The notes beneath the pieces were generated by a model. That model saw only the letters and a program-made list of their open reading frames with translations. It searched no databases and was not told the DNA's origin. A stretch of 64,000 nt of DNA from Diphasiastrum complanatum. Taxonomy: Eukaryota; Streptophyta; Lycopodiopsida; Lycopodiales; Lycopodiaceae. The translations under genes were made by a program, and so were the position numbers. Positions within the stretch are counted from its first letter, which is position 1; each line of letters starts with the position of its first letter. The DNA is taken from assembly GCA_029204225.1 (NCBI GenBank), contig CM055102.1, positions 38,246,585-38,310,584 on the forward strand, written 5' to 3'. This document shows positions 34,056 through 44,105 of this stretch, piece after piece.

Positions 34056-35504
34056 ATGTCGCTCTCTTCACAAACATGTGGTATATGCCATATTACACTC
34101 CCAGCCACCAGAACAAAGAAGATAACATACCTACGCTCACTCTGCCAACGGTTGATTGACTCTTTAGATTCCCCTTCATCCTCCTTTTTCTGGAAACATT
34201 TCACTAGATCCTGTTCAACTTTGGCCCCCATAGCAACCGAATCCTGGGTCGAATATGCCACAAAACTTTACACCCTAGACTCCCCTCTTACCTTACTCTC
34301 ACCACGACCTGTCCACTACTCGCTTTTTACTCCACACATGGTTGAAAAGGCCATTAACCATGCCAAACTTCATAAGGCCACTGACTATGATTCTCTAAAT
34401 GTGGATTTCCTAAAACTTGTAGCACATCTTATCTTGCCCTTTATTGCTCACGCTTTTAACACCGCTGTGACCTTTGGTTTTCCTACCGCATGGTGTACTA
34501 ATATCCTTCATCCCATCCTCAAGGTAGGTGATCCCATGAATGTAGAAAACTACCGTACTATTATGATTGGTCACACTTTGTCTAAGATTTATGGTTCCAT
34601 TTTACAGACGGTTATTGGATCTTTTGCTGAGACTGAGGATTTACATGCTATGGGCCAGGTTGGGTTCAAACCAGGACACTCTACCTCAGATCAGATTTTC
34701 ATTTTGAGATGCATCATTGAGGAGGCACGACATCAGAGACAGAGAGTTTATTGTTGCTTTGTGGACTTCCACAAAGCTTTTGACTCAGTTCCGAGACATC
34801 TCTTTTTCCAGAGATTATCTTCACTTGGCTTCACAGACGAGACTATTACCGCGATCATTACTTTATATGAGCGAGTTTGGGCGCTGTTCAGCGACGGTAG
34901 TGGTTGGTCTCTGCTGATCCACTCTACCATTGGAGTGAAGCAGGGCTGCCCCTTATCTCCTACTCTCTTTGCACTATATATTGATGACCTCGAGCGGATT
35001 ATTCGAGAGGAAGGTGGAGGGGGCTGTCCCTTAGCAGATATTATTATCCCCATTCTCCTATACGCTGATGATGTGGTTCTTCTCTCATCCTCTGCAGCTG
35101 GCTTATAGAGACACCTTTCTGCTTTGCATCACTTCTGTCATCTTTGGGGATTGACGGTTAATACTGAGAAGACCAAGATTATGGTGTTCAACACCAATGG
35201 ACAGCATATGAGAGATGTGACCTTCTATTATGATGGATTGCCGATTGAGATTGTGACCTCTTACACTTATTTGGGAGTACTTTTCTCTGGTCCACTACTC
35301 ACATTCCGACCGGCAGCCCTCACCAAACTCCATAAGGGGCATACTTCTCTTGTTCTTATGGAGAGATTCTGTTCCACATATTATGTACAGGACCTTGCTA
35401 CCAGATGCTTACTATTCTCTACCACTGTCTCCCCGGTTGTTTTATACTCTGCTGAGACTTGGTTTCCGGATTTATCACGTGATACTTGGAGGGATCGTAT
35501 CTAG
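34056..35504 (+). pseudogene. LINE reverse transcriptase (copy C)
   Basis: A 350-codon open frame (34056-35108), then one TAG and a further 126 codons (35124-35504). RT motifs in order: 'LHPILKVGDPMNVENYRTIM' (motif 1 region), 'GQVGFKPGHSTSDQIF', motif A 'CFVDFHKAFDSVPRHL' with the first catalytic Asp, motif B 'GVKQGCPLSPTLFALYIDDL', motif C 'ILLYADDVVLLSS' (YADD), and thumb 'GLTVNTEKTKIMVFN', 'TYLGVLFSGP'. Apart from the TAG at 35106-35108, this is the best preserved LINE enzyme in the window. Motifs A and B resemble Jockey/CR1-like or algal and oomycete LINEs more than the L1 and RTE clades usual in seed plants; a tree would be needed to place it. Confidence 0.75.
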
Positions 35505-35764
35505 ATTCTCATGCTTAGCAGGATGATTAGGGCTAAGCCCTCGGTGCCACATGATATCATATTAGCGGAGTTTGCTTCCCCTCCCCTGGTTATCGGTGCT
35601 ATGTTTCAGATCATTACCTTTCTTCGCAGGATATCAGAGTTAAACACTAGTCAATAAGTCCGTATGCGGACAATGCTCCTCACTTTTTGTACTCTCTTTT
35701 GTCTTATGTACCTTTGGGTACCAAAAGACGTTAATAATAATAATTCTAATTCTAATTCCAATTC

Positions 35765-38290
35765 TCTCTCGCGACTGGTCTGAGCGCGCTCTCTCGCGAT
35801 GGTGGCTCGTTGATCCTCCGCCCTCCTCCTCCGCTCACTGTCCATCGCGACTGGCCTCCTCCTGTCCACCATGGCACTGCACCTTCTGCATGGCCTGCTG
35901 ACCCTATTCTGCTGGACGCTGGACGCTGGTACACCCCTGAACCCTGCTGTTCGCTGGTCTATTGCTTATGGCCAGGAAAGGGAAGGGGAGCCCATGCTCC
36001 CCCCCCCCTCACGCACTTCTGCCCCTACTGCAGCGCCGGCCCCCTCTTCACCCCTAGGCACTTCTGTCCCTGCTCCTTCAGTGCTGGCCATTTCTTCACC
36101 GTTATCCACCATCTATCTGTAGATGTGAGATGGACTATAACGGCAATTGAGACGCTGCACACTACATATGAGAATTTCCAAGTGAAATGGAGCCTCCACC
36201 TCTAATGATGGCGATGTTCTGTGCAATGAGAAAGAGGATAAAGTGTCAGATTTACCTACGGATATGGCAACTTCTATACACACCCCCTGCCCACCATATG
36301 CTCGCTCCTCTTTCTTGCTTCTAGAAATCTATACACCTGCCAAATCATTTGAGCAGTACATTCTCTCCTACATCGAGCAGATCAAACAAGAATCCAGCTC
36401 TCTACGAAAAGAAATGGGACAGCTTCAAGCGACCATTCAATCTATGTCTGCCGAAAGGGAAATCCTGCTAACCCGGATCATTTTGTTAGAGGCAGCAGTC
36501 AGCAAGCAAGGAGAACCTACAAGGATTCAATAGTTAGAAGAAAAGATAGAGCAACACAAGGCTGAGACAAAACATGGGCTTCCCTTTTCAAGGAAGGCAA
36601 TAAGGAAGGTACACCTTCCTTCAATAGGGTCATTTCAGCCACCATATTTGAAGAGCGAATGTGGGAATACAAATCCCTGAATATCAGGGTCCGAGGGGTT
36701 GAAGACACTAATGATCCAATGACCGAAGCAACCAGCTTTCTTTCAAGTACACTTTCCCACCACTCCGAAGGATTGGATAGAGCTTGGAGAACCAAGAGAG
36801 ACCCTTCCACACTCATTGTTTGCTTCACGCATTTGGAAGAACGACTGGCAACCCTCAAATTGCGGGCCAAGCTTATTATGGACGATGATCTCACTCCCAT
36901 GCAGGTTGCCGATCGGAAGAAAGCATTCAGTGAGGCAAAAGATTTGGGAAAGAGGGTAATTTATCGGGATGGTAAGGCTCGGTACATCGATCCTCCAAAT
37001 CCTGATAAATAAGGAGTAAGTCCCTCCAGACTAGGTAGCGGTTCAGGGGCTCTTTCTAGAGCATTGCGGTTGAGCATATGGAATTCCAATGGTATTCACT
37101 CTTCAGCTATAGCGGGGGATTTCAGAGATTTTTGTTCGTACTCTGCCTCCATCAAAGAAAGCGCCACTGATTCTTGTTTTTTTGAGTTCCAAGAAATCGG
37201 CTATAACCCTCAAACCTCTCCCTTGTACAGGGAAGCCTTATCCGAACTTCTGACCCACTTCCCATACGAGCATACTTTAGCGGACCAGTCTCTTTTTCTT
37301 GTCCGGACCATGCATACCGCTGCATCCCTTGCATTCCCATCCCCAAAGCCCAAGCACCTACGACATTGCCGGTCACATAACCCATGGTATGACCAAGAGT
37401 GTAACCACCTTCACCTGGATTTGATTTATGCACGCCGCCACCTTCCCCACCTAGTAAAGGACCTATTTCGTGTATATCGTAGGACCACCCAAAAAAAGAA
37501 AATTGCATATGAGATCGGCCAAGGAAAGAAGATGATGGACCTTCTCTTTAGCTCTTCGTCAAGATCCTTTTGGAAAAAATTCCTCCCACGAGCACCTCCA
37601 CCCCGGATCGCAGATCTTAACACATGGGTGAATGCCACATCGTTGTACACTACTGTACCTGATACACTTCCACTCCCCACACACCCATCCACATATACCT
37701 CTTGTATGTTCTCACCAGACATGGTAGCAGAGGCCATCAAACGATTAAACCTACATAAAGCCAAAGACATCGACGAATTAGAGGCTGAACTTTTGAAGCA
37801 TGCTGCTGACATCCTCTCACCTTTCCTCTCTATCCTATTCAACCATGATATCAAAACTGGTTTCCCCTCCCCTTGGTCTACAAACCTTATCCATCCTATC
37901 CATAAAGGCGGCGATCCCATGAAAGTCGGCAACTATCGTACCATCATGATTGGCCACCTCTTTGCCAAAGTGTATGGTTCTATTCTTCAGTCAGAGATCA
38001 TCACAAAGATGGATACCAGAGCACTTCATGCCATTGGCCAGGCTGGTTTCAGACTAGGATATACTACATCGGATCATATTTTCACCTTGAGATCCATCAT
38101 TGAGGAGGCTAAGGCCAGGAGAGAGCGTGTATACTGCTGCTTTGTGGATTTCTGCAAAGCCTTTGACTCTGTGCCTCGACACTTATTGATACAGAGGCTT
38201 CGAGATCGTGGATTCTAGGAGGATATCATACAGGCAGTTGTGGCATTGTACAGACGAGTTATTGGCCGGATCCGAATATTAGGGGTTATA
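35765..38290 (+). mobile_element. LINE copy D (ORF1 and N-terminal two-thirds of RT; endonuclease deleted)
   Basis: GC-rich 5' UTR, with repeated CTCTCGCGA(C/T)GG words, begins directly after the tail of copy C. ORF1 starts at ATG 35968 ('MARKGKGSPC'), with a coiled coil at 36340-36530 and a frameshift near 36535. An open stretch 36659-37012 follows, with 'LNIRVRGVEDTNDP' and 'MDDDLTPMQVADRKKAF'. ORF2 is open for 384 codons (37064-38218): the first endonuclease strand 'LRLSIWNSNGIHSS' is joined straight to the pre-RT linker, so the endonuclease is gone. RT follows through motif A ('CCFVDFCKAFDSVPRHL'). The copy stops near 38290, before motifs B and C. Confidence 0.75.
36659..37012 (+). CDS. 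LINE ORF1 RNA-binding domains (copy D)
   Basis: 118 codons covering an RRM-like domain ('LNIRVRGVEDTNDPMTEATS', 'DPSTLIVCFTHLEERLATLK') and a C-terminal domain ('MDDDLTPMQVADRKKAFSEA', 'GKRVIYRDGKARYI'). The layout resembles L1 ORF1p-like (Transposase_22) proteins: coil, RRM, CTD. It would coat LINE RNA. The upstream coiled coil is in another frame after an indel, so the full ORF1 is broken. Similar segments occur in copies A, B and C, which supports the annotation. Confidence 0.6.
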   Translation: MWEYKSLNIRVRGVEDTNDPMTEATSFLSSTLSHHSEGLDRAWRTKRDPSTLIVCFTHLEERLATLKLRAKLIMDDDLTPMQVADRKKAFSEAKDLGKRVIYRDGKARYIDPPNPDK

Positions 38291-41140
38291 TTGCCAGAGG
38301 TAGAGAGTACGCTAGCAAGTGAAGTTGAAGCCTAAAAATAAGGCACGGAGCCTTCCAAAAGATTGTCAAAAGGCATCAAACAAATGATGATGAAAAAAAT
38401 GCCAAAACCTCCTCCTTATAGGGCTCTAGAAAGTGCATTAGGTATTGCTCAAAAAGTCCAACAAAATAGTTGTTAGAAAAGATAGCGGTTTGCTAAATTA
38501 GTTGTCAAATATGATCTCAATTTTCTTTTTTCCTGCCACCAGTTTTAGCAAAAGACCTGCTACTACTGACTCAAGACAGATAATGAGCACATAGGTGCTT
38601 TGGAAAATGATGATAATGATATTCACCTCGAGGTCAATTTTAACTATCTTCTCCTACTCCATGCTACTAAAAGCTATTCTATGCCAGAGTATCCTTTAGG
38701 ACATACAAGCACTTGGATGTGAGCCTCAAAGCTCCTTTAATTTAGAACCTGACTTGACTATTAACAGTTCTAGGACTGTTTTGTGATTAAATTTGGGTTA
38801 AAATATCTTATTTGCATATATATCATGCTTTTCGATCAGTGTCGTGCATTCTTTTGCTCATCAGTTATTTACTTGCGTCCATATTGCTCTTTCTTGAACA
38901 CTCTTGTTTATAGCTTTAAATCAGGGACGTGACTATCTTTAATGTATGCCAAGTTGCATCACATGACCTTACTTAATACTGTCTTGGGTGCTTTTGCATG
39001 AATTTAGTATGTACACTAGTAGCTTTATGAGTTTTAAATATGTGGAATTTTTTTTTCCTGTTTGAACTTTGAAACTTTTTGAGCGCATACATTAGGGGTG
39101 TATGTTTCTTTTTGAAGCACATACAGGTTGTACTGAAGGTTTCTTTCATTTTTATGTAGTTTAGAGCTTTGGAAGCTTTTGAGTAGAGATAGTTGCTCAA
39201 AACTTTGAGCCTTTTTGGGAGCAGAGATTTTTGTGACATTCCGTCAAGGAATACAATAAAGCAAGCAAGAAAGACATGTGGCATCCATGAGGTCCTGTTT
39301 GGGTAAGACTCTACTAGTCAGTATCTAGTTACAATGTCGTAGCTTACCAAACCTTACTATCAGTAAAAGTGCAGCATAAATGGTTATCGATCCCATGGAG
39401 AGCATCATAAAGAGGTAATCTGCCACTATTAGTGTGATAAAATGATTTATCATTGAAGTCCAGCAGAATGGAAATGTAGAGCTGGTTGTCTGATGACATT
39501 TCTGAGTAGGCAGCCAGAACCGCCGTTGAAAATGGTACAAACACAAGAAAGTTATTCAGATAGTTCAACCAAGAAATCCAGATTCTAGAGAAGAGTGAGA
39601 ACTCGGAATGATTAGACATCACCACAACATTAAGACCACATGCTTCACAGTTCAGATCTGGATTTAGCCAAAACAAGAATGCCACAAGGCCAAACGATTG
39701 CTGCAGGCAATGCTTATAATGGGCTACGTTGACCCTCAACAGTCTTTGTAAACTTGCTACTCACTTATTCTGATAAAGCAGTTCCAAACACAGCACAGTT
39801 CGATTAATTATTGGTTTCAGTTCTAATTATAAATCTATGCAGAGCATAGAATCCATCATTCTGCAGAATCACCATGAATTTCCTAGGATCAATCAGAATA
39901 GACAAAAATAACAAGGGGTGTGATTCAATCAACAAGGAACTGAAATGCAGTATAACGTTCTTGAGAAACAGAAAGTGTCTGTCACACACTTCTTCAAATT
40001 CCTGTGAGAATACAAACTACATATACAAAGTTGGCGAATCACTGCATTGATTCAAGCCAAATTAAGACAATAGACTATATTTTATTCTGCCATAATAGCA
40101 CAAACAGAAGAAGAGACAACAAGTACTCTACTCCTGCTTTCTACCATGCAAATCAACGAACAAATGAATGAATGAGAGAGAGAGAGGGTAGGCTCTGCTA
40201 TATGTGTTTGAGGAAGCAAGGCAAATGCTCGTAAGATCTAAAATGTTGTATCTTGTGAGTTTCGAATGGTTTGTTGCCACGTAGAGAGAGACTCACGTGA
40301 AACGCTACCTCTGCCATCTGGAAATGAGCATGCTGTTCTGGAGAGACGAAGTCGTGGTGTTTTGGTAATGTGATGGGAACTACACGTCACCAGTGCTTCA
40401 AAAAGTTACCCTTCAATAGCTTTAAGACAGGCTTTAAACTTCATTAGGGGCATTACGTACGTTCTGGCCTGTGTCCAGCCTGGTGTAAATCATAAAAAGG
40501 TTACACATGGCCAGTCTCCTGCTGTGAATGTTGACTGGTCAGAGGTGGTCGATATTTCGTTACATCAGAACTTCGTTAGTTCGTTTATAGCCTTCGAATC
40601 TTCGTGAATTAAAAGAACAATAGTTAGGAACTGCCTTAGGACGAGAAGTGCAACAGTGGTCCTGCTACGTGACTGCACAAATATGTCTTTAGAAAGATAT
40701 AATCATGAATAGGTTGCAATTCTGGCCTTGAAGTTAGCGAGCAACCTTCATATTAGTTTGGAACTCCTTCGTAGGCCATAAGACAGGAATGCACTGGCTG
40801 AGAAATTGTCGTAAGAAATTTCAGTGTGATACTTTGTTAGATAAACTGCTTGAATAGAGTAGAATCAACAATGAATTCTTGAACTGCAACCAGGGACTGT
40901 TCCAAAAGGATCAATTGTGCATTTTATATTCATAACCTTTCATAACAAAACTTGAGCAGCACCAATTCGAGAAAAACGATGAGAAATGGGATAGGCATGC
41001 TATCACATAGAATCCGTATTACCCCTTAATATTAGGTCATCAGTAGCAGTTGACTATGAATATTAATGCTCTTTCCCAGTGCATGTTAGTAATGGCAAAC
41101 CAACTTAGAGCCTATATTGTATTTTAATAGTTTTCAGCTT
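38291..41140. other. About 2.9 kb without recognisable genes
   Basis: AT-rich, many stops. The minus-strand ORFs near 38973-39284 and 39344-39739 have no recognisable motif. A short GA run lies at 40173-40186. This interval may hold the promoter and first exon of the ABC gene downstream, but I could not identify a transit-peptide exon. Confidence 0.4.
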
Positions 41141-41883
41141 TTGTACACAGTTGCCCAGAAATGCATTTCTGGGCAAAAACGTTTCTAGAAACACGTTTGA
41201 GAAACGTGTTTCTGGGCCAGAAACATTATAAAAAAAACATGATATAATTTTTATTTTTTGCAATGGGGGGCCATTTAGTTATGATGTTACAATGGGTATA
41301 ATGATGTTGATCTAGTGTCCAAAATGCTATTTAGAGATTTTGCCAAATTTAAAATGAGTTTGCTAAGTTGAAGCCTTGAAGGCAATGAGATAAAATAGGG
41401 ACAAGGGAAAAAAAACGTCGTATTGTGAGCGATCCTCAATAAAGCTTCTAGAGGGCAAATAATTGGCCTTTTAGCAATGGGAACAAATTAGGACTGGGGC
41501 GCATGGTTGGGCGTGTCCATTTTTTTTTTAAACCTAAAATACACTGTAATATGAGTAAAAAAAAAAAAAAATTGCGCCCACCCCAGATGTGCCCCGGGCG
41601 TGTCTGCGCCCGGACGCATCCCCAGATGCACGTCCGGACGTGCGTTCGCACCCGAGGTCCGCTTCCTTGGTATTAAAGGAGCTAAAGCGTAAATCTAGGA
41701 GTTAATGCACCTGAACTGGACCATCCTGTACCCGAAACATTCGGCAACCTATATAGATGTAATGCCCTTAATTAGAGCCTTCATCTGATACCCATATTAA
41801 TCAAAAAAAAAATACATGTTTCTGAGAAACGCTGTCAAAATCCAGAAACGCGTTTCTAGAAACGTGGTGCAACTATGGTACAC
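41141..41883. mobile_element. Short non-autonomous hAT-like element with 8-bp target duplication
   Basis: A 727-bp element (41149-41875) between TTGTACAC (41141-41148) and TGGTACAC (41876-41883), an 8-bp duplication with one mismatch. The left end reads AGTTGCCC; the right end complemented reads TAGTTGCACC, resembling the CAGTTGCAG end of hAT element 1. Both ends carry palindromic GTTTCTAGAAAC/GAAACGTGTTTC words (41160-41220, 41820-41865). An inner GC-rich array of GGGCGTG/CGCCCGG words (41495-41655) looks like the end of another element, possibly nested. It has no coding capacity. Confidence 0.6.
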
Positions 41884-42371
41884 TGTATCCAAGTTCAGTT
41901 TCTTTTCTGATGAAACTCTATCTTGGAAATAGTTATTTTACTTTCCACTATTATTTATGCTTTTTGAGGTGTTAGGATTTTTGAGAGGTATATAAATATT
42001 TGTTTCAAAATGGCCCCTTCCAAAAGTTTGCCAATCTGGGTGTCTTGTAACTTTTTCTACACGTTATGCATTACCATTAAGACATTGCAAGCGATATTGA
42101 TTGACTAATACTAATTTTATAAGGAGCAAAGCCTTGTGGGATTCAATCATCTTTGCCTCTTTTTCACGAGTATATGACACATGTTTGCAGCTTTTTGTTT
42201 AGTATAAGATTTTCATACAGGTTATTTACAGGGTTGTTTCTTGTCCTTAGCCCGGTTTTCATTATGTGCAGATATTTATAAGATGTTCATTTTGTGGGTC
42301 ATGTGGCTCTTGTTGAAGTTGTGGTTTCTCTGCTGCAATGTTGGCTTTATTGATGTTACTCTCATGTTGTA
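41884..42371. other. Likely intron or 5' flank of the ABC gene
   Basis: Ends in TTGTAG just before the coding exon at 42372, a plausible 3' splice site. No upstream exon recognised. Confidence 0.45.
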
Positions 42372-42565
42372 GGTCATCACCAACAAAAGTTGATGCCAAC
42401 ATTGTTGACAACCAGATGGCCATTGAAGTTGAAGATTTGTGCCTGAAAATAATGGGTGAGAGAGGGGAGATAACAATCTTAAAATCTTGTTCTATGCAAA
42501 TTCCAAAAGGAGAGTTTTGGATGTTGTTGGGGCCAAATGGTTGTGGCAAATCGACTGTTCTCAAG
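42372..42565 (+). CDS. ABCI10: ABC transporter ATP-binding protein, ABCI10 (NAP13)-like, Walker A exon
   Basis: This exon encodes 'MAIEVEDLCLKIMGERGEIT' and 'ILKSCSMQIPKGEFWMLLGP', then 'NGCGKSTVLK' (Walker A, GPNGCGKST). The pattern is the start of the nucleotide-binding domain of the ECF/CbiO-like plastid ATPase ABCI10, in which 'PxGxFWMxLGPNGCGKSTLLK' is typical. The 3' border is AAG|GTCAGT at 42565/42566, phase 0. The 5' border is probably TTGTAG|GTCATC at 42371/42372. An ATG at 42338 is in frame, but plastid ABCI proteins carry a transit peptide, so the true start is likely in an exon further upstream. Translation continues in frame at 62297 (KALAGIL...). The protein is thought to energise a plastid transporter; the substrate is not established here. 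Confidence 0.8.
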
Positions 42566-43288
42566 GTCAGTTCCTTACACGCAAATGGTTTATTACAATA
42601 TCATTATATACTACTTTGTTGCTGAAATTTGTGGGTTGCCACTAGCTACACCACTTAGAACAAAAAACCCAAAATGTGTTTTGCTGATTACAAACCAACG
42701 GTTAAGAAATTACTGCCTCAAATTGAATGAGGTGAGTGATACATATGATGAAGAGGCATAATTGCAGCATTTTGCAACATCACATGTCAACAGAGAATTG
42801 TTGGGGACCTGAATTTTAGGAGAGTTTGATCTTTTATGCCATAATGCTCAATGGTATGTTGTAAAATTCTGCCTGTCCTGTAAAAGCCCCAATCTGATAA
42901 GGCACTGCAGTGAGTAGCTAGGTGCTTGGAAAAGTATGTGAGCTAGCAACCTTCACTTTTAAAGGCTAAGATGCAGGTATCGGGGTCATGCATAGCCTGG
43001 GTAATATATAAGCACTAACAAGTGAATGTGTGCTACTAGTATATACCAAACCCTCCCAAAAATGTATACTAATAGACAGATATGTAGCATAAACAAGTTG
43101 TACAAAACACTTAACAAAAGGAGGAGAGTTTGCCTTAGGCGAGGTATCCTATAATATGTGCATGTAAGTGTAGGGGTCCTCGGAATCATCGGTGTCATAA
43201 AATTAAATAGTAGTGGCAGAAGTAGGGTTGCTGAGGGCAAGCTGGGCAAGATGGTCGCTTATCGTGAATCTCAACAAACTCAGGAGGC
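42566..43288 (+). other. Native-looking intron start
   Basis: AT-rich, no recognised gene. The ORF at 43158-43340 runs into the LTR and is not supported. Confidence 0.4.
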
Positions 43289-43652
43289 TGTTGGAGGGTT
43301 TGCGGATCCCAAGGCAACCCTAACCCTAGTTAATAAGTGAGGGATTTGGCACCCTGCGTGTGTAAGTCCAACCCAATGATCACATAGAGATTTGATTAGT
43401 TACAAGTCAATAAAAGGACTTTAGGCCTTTTTGCGGGACTTTTAATGTCGCAGGGTAAATGTCAAGTTAGTGAATAAAGTTGGGTTTCCCTCCAAATTGG
43501 ATGGTTCTCGCTCTTTTTTAAATTTGAATAATTAGAGAGGCAAAAATGGACCAATAGGATTCAGAGGCCAGGGTCCTCTCTACTATAAAAAGGGACCAAC
43601 TTGAGTTGCTCCTCATGTTCATTTCCTCATTTCAATAAAGCAAATTGGTTCT
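43289..43652 (+). repeat. Left LTR of the outer element (3' part lost)
   Basis: Includes CTATAAAAAG (43583-43592), a TATA box, and CAATAAAG (43633), a possible poly(A) signal. Confidence 0.75.
43583..43592 (+). promoter_or_regulatory. TATA box in the left LTR
   Basis: CTATAAAAAG, conserved in the right LTR at 51414-51423. Likely the retroelement promoter core. Confidence 0.6.
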
Positions 43653-43654
43653 AT

Positions 43655-43860
43655 CTTTGCGAATTTAGCAAGACCTATATACAAACTGACTATTGTTCCT
43701 ATTTGGACAGTAGAGGCGTTAGAAGCCTTTGAAAAATTAAAAAAAGCATTAACTTCAACACCAATACTGCGTTCTCCAGATTGGACGATTGAATTTCATG
43801 TTCACACGGATGCCTCGAAATATGCCATTGAGGTTCAGATCCTTAGAAACCTTCGCCGAG
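43655..43860 (+). pseudogene. Ty3/gypsy RT-RNase H junction fragment
   Basis: Reads 'FANLARPIYKLTI', then 'ALEAFEKLKKALTSTPILRS' and 'FHVHTDASKYAIEVQ', the stretch linking RT to RNase H (HTDAS with the first RNase H Asp). It is only about 65 codons and abuts the truncated left LTR, so it is a captured or recombined piece. Confidence 0.65.
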
Positions 43861-44105
43861 ATTTTTATCGCCTATTTTCACAGTACTGTACATGCCTGCA
43901 AATTTTTGTTCAGAACTAATCAGCCAAACTAGTATCCAGTGTAATGGACCCTCCAAATTCACCTATAAGTTTGCTGAATTCGATTCATTCCTCACTTGTG
44001 CTAGCGAAGCTCTTGCGAATTTTTCCCGCGACCAAAGCCTTCCAAACTTTCTGAACTGTTTTCTGATATACATTCGCGCATCTTACTTTTCTTTTCTGAT
44101 CATCA

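Larger units (their letters stand above)
32756..35762 (+). mobile_element. LINE copy C (5' UTR, ORF1 coil, reverse transcriptase)
   Basis: The 5' UTR carries imperfect tandem units (32756-33100). ORF1 starts at ATG 33158 ('MAPKKKGGAPTPPP') and, after frameshifts, gives a long coiled coil (33430-33720) and 'ALNIRVRGIANGGK' (33808). At about 33895 it jumps to the region just ahead of the RT, so the ORF1 C-terminal domain and the entire endonuclease are missing. The RT is described separately. The copy ends after the RT thumb, without the CCHC-like domain, with GACGTTAATAATAATAATTC and TTCTAA repeats at 35728-35762. Confidence 0.75.
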
